A DNA stretch of 64,000 nucleotides from Streptomyces sp. RKAG290 (GCF_023701695.1 NZ_JAJOZC010000001.1:1116001-1180000); one strand, 5' to 3'. Counted from the first letter of the stretch, positions 54,022 through 61,738 are shown. A program made the numbers and translations. Notes: generated by a model from the sequence alone, not told the origin.

Positions 54022-54699
54022 TCAACTGCCGGGAGGCAGCCGGTGGACGCGGTGCAGCTCCAGCGAGGCGGGCGGCGGCAGGGGTTCGGCGCGATCGGCC
54101 CGGAAGGACTGGAGCAGGTAGCCGACCAGCCGCAGGGACGCGGCGGCCGAGACCTCCGCGGAGCCGTCGGCGACGCCGCTGTTCGCCAGGAGGAGCAGGG
54201 TGATGTCGCTCGGGTCGAAGTCGGCACGGAGCTGTCCGGCGTCCTGCGCGCGCCGGACCAGCCGGGCGATGCCCTCCTCGGCGCGGGTGCGTTCACCGTC
54301 GAAGTCGACGGCGTCGGGGAACCGGGAGAGGAACGCGGCGGTGAAGCCCCGGTCGGTGGCCTGCATCGCGCACACCTTCTCGAGCAGGATGCGGAACCCG
54401 TGCCAGGGGTCGGGGTCCGCCAGCGCCTCGTCGAGGGCGGCGACGCACCGGGCGAGCTGTTCGGCGAACGCCTCCGTGACGAGCGCGGCGCGGGTGGGGA
54501 AGCGCCGGTAGAGGGTGGCGACCCCGACGCCCGCCCGGCGCGCGATCGTGGTGACGGGCACGTCGATGCCCTGGGCGGCGTAGGCCTCGCGGGCCGCTTC
54601 CAGGATGCGATCGCGGTTGTGCCGGGCGTCGGCGCGCAGCCCGGCCGTCGGCGTTTCACCGGTCGGAGCGGGGCGGTTCCGAGAGGGCTGAGCAGGCAT
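54022..54699 (-). CDS. TetR/AcrR family transcriptional regulator
   Basis: A 225-residue repressor. Helix-turn-helix: RDRILEAAREAYAAQGIDVPVTTIARRAGVGVATLYRRFPTRAALVTEAF. The C-terminal part is a ligand-binding TetR domain of the kind paired with SDR/ADH genes. It is divergent from an alcohol dehydrogenase-like gene, with a perfect 24-bp dyad between them, the usual autoregulated TetR pair. ATG at 54699 chosen; 54732 is an alternative inside the promoter dyad. Confidence 0.9.
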   Translation of the reverse strand: MPAQPSRNRPAPTGETPTAGLRADARHNRDRILEAAREAYAAQGIDVPVTTIARRAGVGVATLYRRFPTRAALVTEAFAEQLARCVAALDEALADPDPWHGFRILLEKVCAMQATDRGFTAAFLSRFPDAVDFDGERTRAEEGIARLVRRAQDAGQLRADFDPSDITLLLLANSGVADGSAEVSAAASLRLVGYLLQSFRADRAEPLPPPASLELHRVHRLPPGS

Positions 54700-54715
54700 G
54701 TCTCTCACTTTACGG

Positions 54716-54739
54716 TAAGTGGATGGTGTCATCCACTTA
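54716..54739. promoter_or_regulatory. 24-bp perfect dyad, probable TetR operator
   Basis: TAAGTGGATG (54716-54725), GTGT, CATCCACTTA (54730-54739). It lies between the divergent tetR and dehydrogenase genes, 16 bases from the tetR start, and should control both. Confidence 0.75.
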
Positions 54740-54810
54740 GCTTGTTAGCGTGCGAGTCAGGCGGAATTCTTGTTCCGCTCACGGTTCGCACGACGGAGCG
54801 GGACACGGAA

Positions 54811-55767
54811 ATGAACGAGATGCGCGCGGCCCTCTACGACCGGTACGGCCCGCCGGAGGTCCTGTACGTGGGCAAGGTGCCCGTGCCGGACATCAAGCCC
54901 GACGAGGTGCTCGTCCGCGTCCGCGCGGTCGGGGTCAACGGCGGCGAGCTGTACGGCCGGGCCGGGAAGGTGCGACTGGTGACAGGGCGCCGCTTCCCCC
55001 AGCGCACCGGGATCGACTTCGCCGGCGAGATCGCGGAGGTGGGCCCGTCGGTGACCGGGGTGCGGGCGGGCGAGCAGGTCTGGGGTGTACTGCCGCGCCG
55101 GCTGGGGAGCGCGGCGGAGTACGTCGCGGTGGCGCCGCGGCAGATCTCGCCCGCTCCCCGGAATCTGACGCCGGCGCAGGCCGTCTCACTGCTGGCGGGC
55201 GGCACGACGAGCCTCACCGCCCTCACCGCCAAGTCCGGCCTCAGGCCCGGCGAACGGCTCCTGGTGCGCGGCGGCAGCGGCGGGGTCGGCAGCGTCGCGG
55301 TCCAGGTCGGCAAGGTCCTCGGCGCCCACGTCACCGCTCTGGCGGGCGCGAAGAACCTCGACTTCGTCCGCGGACTGGGGGCGGACGAGGTCTTCGACTA
55401 CCGGACGACCGGCCCTGCCGAACTCGGCACCTTCGACGTCGCCCTGGACACCGTGGGCACCCAGCACCCGTCCTACCGGCGGCTGTTGGCCCCGAAGGGA
55501 AGGATGGTGGCCGTGGCCTTCGACGTGGAGAACGTCCTGCCTTCGCTTCTCCGTCTCCTGGTCTCGACCGTCCACGGCTCGCGGCGGGTGCGCTTCTTCA
55601 GCGGCAACCCGCACACGGAACTGCTTACGCGGCTGGCCCGGCACGCCGAGGAGGGCGAGATCCGCCACGTCGTGGACACCGTCCGCCCCCTGGCCGACAT
55701 CGCGTCCGCCCACCGGGACCTGGAGGCGGGCGGCGTGCGCGGCAAGCACGTCATCGAGATCGGGTGA
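54811..55767 (+). CDS. Zinc-type alcohol dehydrogenase / quinone oxidoreductase family protein
   Basis: A 318-residue medium-chain dehydrogenase/reductase: MRAALYDRYGPPEVLYVGKVPVPDIKPDEVLVRVRAVGVNGGELYGRAG, GIDFAGEIAEVG, then the Rossmann segment GERLLVRGGSGGVGSVAVQVGKVLGAHVTALAG. The zinc ligands of true alcohol dehydrogenases are missing, so it is a quinone/enone reductase type using NADPH. Probable target of the adjacent TetR. GGAG lies upstream of the ATG at 54811. Confidence 0.88.
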   Translation: MNEMRAALYDRYGPPEVLYVGKVPVPDIKPDEVLVRVRAVGVNGGELYGRAGKVRLVTGRRFPQRTGIDFAGEIAEVGPSVTGVRAGEQVWGVLPRRLGSAAEYVAVAPRQISPAPRNLTPAQAVSLLAGGTTSLTALTAKSGLRPGERLLVRGGSGGVGSVAVQVGKVLGAHVTALAGAKNLDFVRGLGADEVFDYRTTGPAELGTFDVALDTVGTQHPSYRRLLAPKGRMVAVAFDVENVLPSLLRLLVSTVHGSRRVRFFSGNPHTELLTRLARHAEEGEIRHVVDTVRPLADIASAHRDLEAGGVRGKHVIEIG

Positions 55768-56320
55768 CCCGCCGACGGCACGCCTCGCCGTGGGGGCGGG
55801 AACCCCGCCCGGCCGGCCGGCGCGGTCGTTTTCGGCGGGGCCCACGTGGGGCGACGCGACCGTCGGGCGACGTGGCCGTGGGGCAGCAGCGCCGGGCGGC
55901 AGGTGACGGTCGAACGGCGTCAGTACCAGCCGGCCGAGCGGGCGGGTCGCACAGTTCGAGAACCACTTCGCCCGCCTCGGACGTCGTGCCGTCCACGGGC
56001 CGGACCCGGTCGCCGACGTTCACGAGGTGCGGCGCCGCGCCGACGATCCGGCACCGGTACACGAAGCCTTCGGGGAAGCGGACCAGGGACTCGTTGCGCA
56101 TCACGCGCGAATATCGGTTCACGACGTGGGACCGCACGACGACGCCGTGCCCGTCGCTGTGCTCCGACTCCAGGTCGCTCGACGCGCAGACCGGACACAG
56201 CAGCTTGCGGAAGGAACTGGTGCCGCACCAGCGGCACACCTGGTAGGTCAGACCGTCCGCAGGGTGCGGATCCGCCGCACCGCGGTCCGTCGGCCCCACG
56301 TCGATTCCGGTACTGAACAC
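55751..56320 (-). CDS. Zn-ribbon/OB-fold (DUF35) protein, acyl-CoA-associated; 3' end uncertain
   Basis: It has a rubredoxin-like zinc ribbon (CRWCGTSSFRKLLCPVCASSDL) followed by an OB-fold (NRYSRVMRNESLVRFPEGFVYRCRIVGAAPHLVNVGDRVRPV). DUF35 proteins partner thiolases or acyl-CoA enzymes. The GTG at 56320 is favoured, since GGGAGG is 7 bases upstream and the farther ATG at 56389 lies inside an operator. As read, the frame continues with an Arg/Pro-rich tail to 55751. Adding one C near 55930-55945 would end the protein at 55920 as ...RSAGWY, 133 residues. Confidence 0.72.
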   Translation of the reverse strand: MFSTGIDVGPTDRGAADPHPADGLTYQVCRWCGTSSFRKLLCPVCASSDLESEHSDGHGVVVRSHVVNRYSRVMRNESLVRFPEGFVYRCRIVGAAPHLVNVGDRVRPVDGTTSEAGEVVLELCDPPARPAGTDAVRPSPAARRCCPTATSPDGRVAPRGPRRKRPRRPAGRGSRPHGEACRRRVTRSR

Positions 56321-56383
56321 GTCTCGGCCTCCCGCGCTCGACTCGGCGCGCCGCACCTCCGGCGACGGCACACCGGCACCGTA

Positions 56384-56420
56384 TGGCACTTAGTGCCAGT
56401 AAGTAAAGGTACTGAGTGCC
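56384..56420. promoter_or_regulatory. Two operator copies upstream of DUF35 gene
   Basis: TGGCACT-T-AGTGCCA at 56384-56398 is a perfect palindrome, and GGTACTGAGTGCC at 56408-56420 is a second copy of GGYACTnAGTGCC. The centres are 23 bases apart. The second is identical to the site upstream of etfB, so one TetR protein probably binds all three. Confidence 0.65.
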
Positions 56421-56451
56421 GATAGCTGAGGAAGCGTCGTCGGCCGACGGC

Positions 56452-57156
56452 TCACTGCTCCCGCAGAGCCGATTCGATGCCCTGCACCACGCGCCACATG
56501 GGGGCACCCTTCGGCGCGACCATCACGATCACTTCGTCCTGCGCCGCGGGCACGGCGGCCCGCTCCGCCGCCCGGCCCCACACCGCGCGGACCAGTTCGA
56601 GCGCCCGGTCAACCTCGGCCGCCGCGTCCCCCTCACCGCCCGAACGCAGCCAGGACCGCAGGCCGTTGTTGTGCGCCGCGACCACCGAGGCGGCGATCAC
56701 CTCGGCGCGCAGCGCGGCGTCCGGGGTTCCCGCGCAACGCCGCTCCAGATAGCCGGCAAGGGTGCGCTCGTAGCGCCGTACGACGGAGAGTTCATAGGTG
56801 CGCAGGCCGGGGACCTCACGGGTGAGCCGGTAGCGCTGCACGGAGAACTCCGGATTCTCGGCGTACATCCGCAGCACCAGCCGCGCCCCGTCGCAGACGG
56901 TGTCCACCGGATCGCCGTCCCGGGCGGCCTCCAGGAACGCGGTCATGTCAGCCAGACACCGCTCGTGGTCGGGGAAGACCGCGTCCTCCTTCGACGGGAA
57001 GTAGCGGAAGAACGAACGCCGTCCCACGCCTGCCCTGGCGACGATGTCGTCCACGGTGGTCTGCTCGAATCCGCGCTCCGTGAAGAGCCCGAAGGCGGCC
57101 TCGGCGATCACGTCACGCATGGGCGGCTTCTTGGCTGATCCCCGGTCCTCGGTCAT
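56452..57156 (-). CDS. TetR/AcrR family transcriptional regulator
   Basis: 234 residues. Helix-turn-helix: MRDVIAEAAFGLFTERGFEQTTVDDIVARAGVGRRSFFRYFPSKEDAVF, in the FRYF form common among actinobacterial acyl-CoA-related TetRs. The C-terminal domain is of the MftR/YcdC-like kind. It lies between the DUF35 gene and etfBA, and its three matching operators flank it on both sides. ATG at 57156 was chosen. Confidence 0.9.
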   Translation of the reverse strand: MTEDRGSAKKPPMRDVIAEAAFGLFTERGFEQTTVDDIVARAGVGRRSFFRYFPSKEDAVFPDHERCLADMTAFLEAARDGDPVDTVCDGARLVLRMYAENPEFSVQRYRLTREVPGLRTYELSVVRRYERTLAGYLERRCAGTPDAALRAEVIAASVVAAHNNGLRSWLRSGGEGDAAAEVDRALELVRAVWGRAAERAAVPAAQDEVIVMVAPKGAPMWRVVQGIESALREQ

Positions 57157-57195
57157 GGCGAAAACGTAGCACCAGAAGCGCGATATCGGCACCGG

Positions 57196-57229
57196 GTACC
57201 TTTACTCAGGGTACTGAGTGCCATATGGT
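57196..57229 (+). promoter_or_regulatory. etfB promoter with TetR operator between -35 and -10
   Basis: TTTACT (57201-57206), a 17-base spacer and TATGGT (57224-57229). The operator GGTACTGAGTGCC occupies 57210-57222, inside the spacer. The same region is the upstream region of the leftward tetR gene. Confidence 0.55.
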
Positions 57230-57264
57230 CGAATCCACGAACCGCATCAGTGAGGAGAGCCGGC

Positions 57265-58050
57265 GTGAGCTTGAGGATCGTTGTCTGTGTGAAGTACGTG
57301 CCCGACGCGACCGGTGACCGGCATTTCGCCGATGACCTGACGCTGGATCGTGAGGATGTCGACGGTCTGCTGTCGGAGCTGGATGAGTACGCGGTCGAGC
57401 AGGCGTTGCAGATCGCGGACGGGGCGGACGAGGCGGAGATCACCGTGTTGACGGTGGGTCCGGAGGATGCCAAGGACGCGTTGCGCAAGGCGTTGTCGAT
57501 GGGTGCGGACAAGGCTGTTCACGTCGAGGACGACGACCTGCACGGCACTGACGTCATCGGTACGTCCCTGGTCCTGGCCAAGGCTGTGGAGAAGACCGGT
57601 TACGACCTGGTCATCTGCGGCATGGCGTCGACGGACGGCACCATGGGCGTGCTCCCGGCGCTGCTCGCGGAGCGCCTGGGCGTCCCGCAGGTCACGCTGC
57701 TCTCCGAGGTGTCGGTCGAGGGCGGCACGGTCAAGGGCCGTCGTGACGGCGACACCGCGAGCGAGCAGCTCGAGGCGTCCTTGCCGGCCGTGGTCTCGGT
57801 GACCGACCAGTCGGGCGAGGCCCGTTATCCGTCGTTCAAGGGCATCATGGCGGCGAAGAAGAAGCCGGTGGAGTCCTTGGACCTGGGGGACCTGGAGATC
57901 GAGGCGGACGAGGTCGGCCTGGGCGGCTCCTGGAGCGCGGTGGACTCCGCGGCCGAGCGTCCCGCCCGCACGGCGGGCACGATCGTCAAGGACGAGGGCG
58001 AGGGCGGCAAGCAGCTGGCCGAGTTCCTTGCGGGCCAGAAGTTCATCTAG
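57265..58050 (+). CDS. etfB: Electron transfer flavoprotein subunit beta
   Basis: 261 residues: LRIVVCVKYVPDATGDRHFADD, the AMP-binding region around VGPEDAKDALRKALSMGADKAVHV, and the ETF beta signature in VEKTGYDLVICGMASTDGTMGVLPALLAERLG. With EtfA it carries electrons from acyl-CoA dehydrogenases to ETF:quinone oxidoreductase. GTG at 57265 after GAGGAGAG. Codon use is strongly biased, as in highly expressed genes. The TetR operator in the promoter suggests control by acyl-CoA metabolism. Confidence 0.94.
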   Translation: MSLRIVVCVKYVPDATGDRHFADDLTLDREDVDGLLSELDEYAVEQALQIADGADEAEITVLTVGPEDAKDALRKALSMGADKAVHVEDDDLHGTDVIGTSLVLAKAVEKTGYDLVICGMASTDGTMGVLPALLAERLGVPQVTLLSEVSVEGGTVKGRRDGDTASEQLEASLPAVVSVTDQSGEARYPSFKGIMAAKKKPVESLDLGDLEIEADEVGLGGSWSAVDSAAERPARTAGTIVKDEGEGGKQLAEFLAGQKFI

Positions 58051-58081
58051 ATCCAGGCTCGCGGGCCGGAAGTTCATCTGA
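58030..58081 (+). repeat. Imperfect direct repeat duplicating the etfB 3' end
   Basis: The last seven codons of etfB including the stop (GCGGGCCAGAAGTTCATCTAG, 58030-58050) recur at 58061-58081 with the A to G change in the Gln codon and TGA in place of TAG, after a 10-base spacer. It is a remnant of a local duplication. Confidence 0.75.
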
Positions 58082-58140
58082 GCCCCGCCCGCCCCTACAT
58101 CGCCGACCCGCCTCTTTCGCACGCAGGAGATTGAAGTCCC

Positions 58141-59103
58141 ATGGCTGAAGTTCTCGTCTATGTCGACCACGTGGACGGAGCCGTCCGCAAGCCCACCCTG
58201 GAGCTGCTGACGCTCGCCCGCCGTATCGGCGAGCCGGTCGCGCTCGCGCTGGGCAACGGCGCCGCCGACACCGCCGCCGTGCTTGCCGAGCACGGTGCGG
58301 TCAAGGTCCTGACCGCCGACGCGCCGGAGTTCGCCGACTACCTCGTCGTACCGAAGGTGGACGCGCTGCAGGCCGCCTACGACGCGGTGTCCCCGGCCGC
58401 GGTGCTGCTGCCCTCCTCGGCCGAGGCCAAGGAGATCGCGGCCCGCCTCGCGCTCCGGATCGGTTCCGGCATCATCACCGACGCCGTCGACCTGGAGGCC
58501 GGTGACTCGGGCCCGGTCGCCACGCAGTCGGCGTTCGCCGCCTCGTACACCACCAAGTCCCGTGTATCCAAGGGAACTCCGGTCATCACGGTCAAGCCGA
58601 ACTCGGCCGCCGTCGAGGCCGCCCCTGCCGCGGGTGCCGTCGAGGCCCTCACGGTCGCCTTCTCCGCGACGGCCACCGGCACCAAGGTCCTCTCCCGCAC
58701 CCCGCGCGAGTCGACCGGCCGTCCGGACCTGACCGAGGCCGCGATCGTCGTCTCCGGCGGCCGTGGCGTCAACGGCGCGGACAACTTCGCCATCATCGAG
58801 GCGCTCGCCGACTCGCTGGGTGCTGCTGTCGGCGCCTCGCGCGCCGCTGTCGACGCCGGCTGGTACCCGCACACCAACCAGGTCGGCCAGACCGGTAAGT
58901 CCGTCTCCCCGCAGCTGTACATCGCCTCGGGTATCTCGGGTGCGATCCAGCACCGGGCGGGTATGCAGACGTCCAAGACGATCGTCGCGATCAACAAGGA
59001 CGCCGAGGCCCCGATCTTCGACCTCGTCGACTACGGCGTCGTCGGTGACCTCTTCAACGTCGTGCCCCAGCTCACCGACGAGGTCACCACCCGCAAGGGC
59101 TGA
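58141..59103 (+). CDS. etfA: Electron transfer flavoprotein subunit alpha
   Basis: 320 residues. The N-terminal domain starts MAEVLVYVDHVDGAVRKPTLELLTLARR. The C-terminal FAD-binding domain has IVVSGGRGVNGADNFAIIEALADSLGAAVGASRAAVDAGWYPHTNQVGQTGKSVSPQLYIASGISGAIQHRAGMQTSKTIVAINKDAEAPIF, the ETF alpha signature. It forms the EtfAB heterodimer. GGAGA is upstream of the ATG; 90 bases separate it from etfB. Confidence 0.95.
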   Translation: MAEVLVYVDHVDGAVRKPTLELLTLARRIGEPVALALGNGAADTAAVLAEHGAVKVLTADAPEFADYLVVPKVDALQAAYDAVSPAAVLLPSSAEAKEIAARLALRIGSGIITDAVDLEAGDSGPVATQSAFAASYTTKSRVSKGTPVITVKPNSAAVEAAPAAGAVEALTVAFSATATGTKVLSRTPRESTGRPDLTEAAIVVSGGRGVNGADNFAIIEALADSLGAAVGASRAAVDAGWYPHTNQVGQTGKSVSPQLYIASGISGAIQHRAGMQTSKTIVAINKDAEAPIFDLVDYGVVGDLFNVVPQLTDEVTTRKG

Positions 59104-59136
59104 CCCCGCACCCAGCACGGCACGACCCGCAGACCC

Positions 59137-59168
59137 GGGGCCGCACGGTGGACACACCGCGCGGCCCC
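59137..59168 (+). terminator. etfBA terminator hairpin
   Basis: GGGGCCGC (59137-59144) pairs with GCGGCCCC (59161-59168), and CGGTG/CACCG pair inside, with a 4-base loop GACA. It starts 34 bases after the etfA stop. Confidence 0.7.
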
Positions 59169-59254
59169 GCAGCGTCTCCCCGCCGCGCCTTCGCCCCGTC
59201 ACCCGTTCGGCCCCGCTCACCTAGTCGGGTGACGGGCCTGAACAAGGCTGAGGC

Positions 59255-59537
59255 TCAATCGAGGATGTTCGCAGCCTCTTCGGCCGGGTGGCCGGCTGTC
59301 GGCCGCCACGTACGGGAGGCGGTCGACATGACGTACACACCCAAGGGCGCGTCGCCCGCCACCGCCGCGGCGAACCGGGATGCCGTGGGCAGGTACGACC
59401 TGGCCGTGCGCGGGACGGCCGGTGAAGGCGTCCATCTCGGTGGTGGAGGCGCCGCATTCGGCGAGCCACCGGGTGAACCACGACCGGTAGGCGTCGATGC
59501 CCGGCAGTGCCCACAGGTGGCGAAAGGGACACGGCAT
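59255..59537 (-). pseudogene. Unrecognised gene remnant, frameshifted
   Basis: Two adjoining frames have codon use typical of real genes here: first RHLWALPGIDAYRSWFTRWL, continuing AECGASTTEMDAFTGRP (from the ATG at 59537), then, in the next frame, ARSYLPTASRFAAAVAGDAPL, GVYVMSTASRTWRPTAGHPAEEAANILD, to the stop at 59255. The switch is near 59400 and needs one base removed or two added. Together they would make a protein of about 93 residues that I do not recognise. Its start lies inside a large hairpin, so the 5' part may have been lost. Confidence 0.45.
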
Positions 59538-59597
59538 GCCCGCGCGGGCCCACGCCCCGGCCTCGGGGCCGGGGCGTGGGCCCGCGCGGGCATGCCG
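59532..59597. repeat. Perfect 31-bp inverted repeat with 4-base loop
   Basis: The left arm 59532-59562 begins CGGCATGCCCGCGCGGGCCC. The right arm 59567-59597 is its exact reverse complement, separated by TCGG. It is an extremely stable 66-base hairpin in the convergent gap between etfA and the acetyltransferase gene. It may be a bidirectional terminator or a miniature repeat. Confidence 0.85.
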
Positions 59598-59726
59598 GAC
59601 ACGGTCGGGGCGTTGCCCCGGCCGCGTCAGCCGTAGATCTGGAGAAAGCGCATGCCGGGGACCCTAAGGACTGTCCCGCCCGCACGCATTGCGCTTTCGG
59701 AGTTCTTGCGTGTGGTGCGTACGGGG

Positions 59727-60368
59727 TCAGCCCTGCGGGGCCGCCGCTTCGAGCTCGTCGACGCTGCCCGACATGAGCGTCCGTACGTGCTCGGTGAGGT
59801 GCTCCGCGGGCCAGTCCCACCAGGCCAGCGCGAGCAATCGGGCGACGTCCCGGTCGCTGTAGCGGGTGCGCAGGAGACGGGCCGGATTGCCGCCGACGAT
59901 GCCGTAGTCGGGCACGTCCTTGGTGACCACGGAACCGCTGCCGATGATCGCGCCGTGGCCGATCCGCACCCCGGGCAGCACCGTCGCGCTGTGACCGAAC
60001 CAGACGTCGTTGCCGACGACGGTGTCCCCGCGGTTGGGCAGGCCGGTGAGCAGGTCGAAGTGGTCGGCCCACGATCCGCCCATGGTCGGGAAGGGAAAGG
60101 TCGAGGGGCCGTCCATACGGTGGTTGGCGCCGTTCATGAGGAACCGCACCCCGGTGCCCAGAGCGCAGAACCTGCCGATGACCAGCTTCTCCGGACCGTA
60201 GTGGTAGAGCACGTTGCGCGTCTCGAACGCGGTGGCGTCGTCCGGGTCGTCGTAGTAGGAGTACTCCCCCACCTCGATCAGGGGTGACTTCACCAACGGT
60301 CTGAGTTGCGCGACTCGCGGCTGGCCGGGCATCGGATGGACCACCGTCGGGTCGGCAGGCACATGCAT
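59727..60368 (-). CDS. CatB/Vat-like hexapeptide-repeat O-acetyltransferase
   Basis: 213 residues. The segment YYDDPDDATAFETRNVLYHYGPEKLVIGRFCALGTGVRFLMNGANHRMDGPSTFPFPTMGG holds the catalytic His (NHRMDG) of xenobiotic acetyltransferases. It is followed by hexapeptide coils (TVVGNDVWFGHSATVLPGVRIGHGAIIGSGSVVTKDVPDYGIVGGNPARLLRTR) and a C-terminal helix pair. The family includes streptogramin A and type B chloramphenicol acetyltransferases, but many members act on other substrates, so resistance is only a possibility. ATG at 60368. Confidence 0.87.
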   Translation of the reverse strand: MHVPADPTVVHPMPGQPRVAQLRPLVKSPLIEVGEYSYYDDPDDATAFETRNVLYHYGPEKLVIGRFCALGTGVRFLMNGANHRMDGPSTFPFPTMGGSWADHFDLLTGLPNRGDTVVGNDVWFGHSATVLPGVRIGHGAIIGSGSVVTKDVPDYGIVGGNPARLLRTRYSDRDVARLLALAWWDWPAEHLTEHVRTLMSGSVDELEAAAPQG

Positions 60369-60722
60369 GGGGCGCGGATCCTCACAGCTTGCGGGACAGG
60401 GACAGGGGGCAGGACCGGTCCGGTCCGGGTTCCGGTCCCATGATCGCGACAACCGGGCGCCCGGGGAAGTGATTTGCGTGCGCGGCGCCCGGTGTCGGGC
60501 GCCGGACGTGCCGGTCAGCTCTGCTGCCCGGCCCACCCTGTCGGCGGCCTTCCGGGCCTGCGCGCCGGTGGGCCACGGGTGTCCTCTGCGCCGCGGCGGC
60601 CCCCGGTGCGGTGCACCTCGCCGGTCACCCCCACCCTCGACGCGCAACCCTGAGGTTGCTCCCGAGCCACCGATGTGCAACCCTTGAGTTGCACACAACG
60701 AGACCACTCAAGGAGTCATCCC
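60369..60722. promoter_or_regulatory. Divergent intergenic region with two ArsR-type palindromes
   Basis: 354 bases without a gene. GCAACC-CTGA-GGTTGC at 60644-60659 and GTGCAAC-CCTTGA-GTTGCAC at 60675-60694 are related palindromes close upstream of the AHSA1 gene and are probable operators of the ArsR protein encoded after it. The rest shows no feature. Confidence 0.6.
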
Positions 60723-61169
60723 ATGAGCGAGGACCGGATCGAACGCGACACCCTGATCGAGGCACCGCTGGACCGGGTCTGGTCGCTGGTGGCCCAGCCC
60801 GGATTCTGGGTGGCCGACAAGGCGAGCCTGCCCGGCACAGTGGCCAAGGAAGGCGAGACGCTGGTGGCGAAGAACACCGAGCACGGCGACTTCCCGGTAC
60901 GCGTGGAGAAGGTTCAGCCGCCGACCTACCTGTCGTACCGCTGGACCAGCGCGTTTCCCGGGGAGGAGCTGCGCGAGGACAACAGCACCCTGGTGGAGTT
61001 CACGCTGACCCAGGAGGGAGACCGGACCCGACTGCGCGTCGTCGAGAGCGGATTCGCGGCGCTGGCAGGTTCCGGGGAGCTGCGCAGCCAGAACTTCAAG
61101 GACCACAGCGAAGGCTGGCCGCTGGAGCTCGACGCCCTCAAGAAGCGCGCCGAACAGCCCTCCGCATGA
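60723..61169 (+). CDS. SRPBCC/AHSA1 family protein
   Basis: 148 residues with the START-like AHSA1 pattern: IERDTLIEAPLDRVWSLVAQPGFWVADKAS, YLSYRWTSAFPGEELREDNSTLVEFTLTQEGDRTRLRVVESGFAAL, NFKDHSEGWPLELDALKKRAE. These proteins bind hydrophobic ligands or act as Hsp90-activator-like folds; the exact role is unknown. AAGGAG precedes the ATG. The stop overlaps the arsR start (ATGA), the common AHSA1-ArsR gene pair. Confidence 0.9.
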   Translation: MSEDRIERDTLIEAPLDRVWSLVAQPGFWVADKASLPGTVAKEGETLVAKNTEHGDFPVRVEKVQPPTYLSYRWTSAFPGEELREDNSTLVEFTLTQEGDRTRLRVVESGFAALAGSGELRSQNFKDHSEGWPLELDALKKRAEQPSA

Positions 61170-61519
61170 CGGAGGGCCAATCCGATGCCGCCGAGGTCGT
61201 CGACAGCGTCCTCGGCGCGCTCGCCGACCCGACCCGTCGCCGGCTGCTCGACCTGCTCGCCGCCCACGGCGAGGCCACCGCGACGACGCTCGCGGGACGG
61301 CTGCCCGTCTCACGGCAGGCGGTGGTCAAACACCTCGCCGTACTGGATGCCGCCGGGCTGGTCTCCGGGGGCCGGGTCGGGCGCGAGGTCCGCTACTCGG
61401 TACGGCCGGCGGCACTGAACGCCACGGCGCAGTGGATGGCGGGGCTCGCCGCCGACTGGGACCGGCGGCTGGCGCACATCAAACGCGTCGCCGAGGCGGC
61501 GGAGCGGGACGCCCGGTGA
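61166..61519 (+). CDS. ArsR family transcriptional regulator
   Basis: 117 residues: VLGALADPTRRRLLDLLAAHGEATATTLAGRLPVSRQAVVKHLAVLDAAGLVSGGRVGREVRYSVRP is the ArsR winged helix-turn-helix. No Cys metal site is seen, so it is not a metal sensor of the classic type. It is coupled to the AHSA1 gene and probably represses the pair through the palindromes at 60644-60694. Confidence 0.92.
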   Translation: MTEGQSDAAEVVDSVLGALADPTRRRLLDLLAAHGEATATTLAGRLPVSRQAVVKHLAVLDAAGLVSGGRVGREVRYSVRPAALNATAQWMAGLAADWDRRLAHIKRVAEAAERDAR

Positions 61520-61597
61520 GAGCGCATCGACGCCGGCGGCCCCGGTCCGCCACGCGGTGACCCGGCCGCGACAGGACCGGTTGACCGCGTGGCACTC

Positions 61598-61728
61598 GGG
61601 CACCGAACAGCACCGCTCCCACCTGGCGCGCAGCTCGGTGGGAGCGGAGGTTCGAGCCGGCCGGGGCCGGCCGGGCACCGAACAGCACCGCTCCCACCTG
61701 GCGGGCGCGGCCCGGTGGGAGCGGAGGT
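61598..61728. repeat. Duplicated 55-bp unit containing a hairpin
   Basis: GGGCACCGAACAGCACCGCT begins copies at 61598 and 61673, each ending GGTGGGAGCGGAGGT (61651 and 61728). Within each, CCGCTCCCACC pairs with GGTGGGAGCGG; the loops differ (13 and 15 bases) while the stems are kept. It lies between the convergent arsR and lipase genes and probably acts as tandem terminators. Confidence 0.8.
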
Positions 61729-61738
61729 ACCGGGCCGG

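Noticed and set aside
54043..55767. Long rightward frame running across the TetR gene into the dehydrogenase
   Set aside because: The first part is the antisense shadow of a clear TetR; the dehydrogenase begins at 54811 with a ribosome site and an operator-bearing promoter in front.
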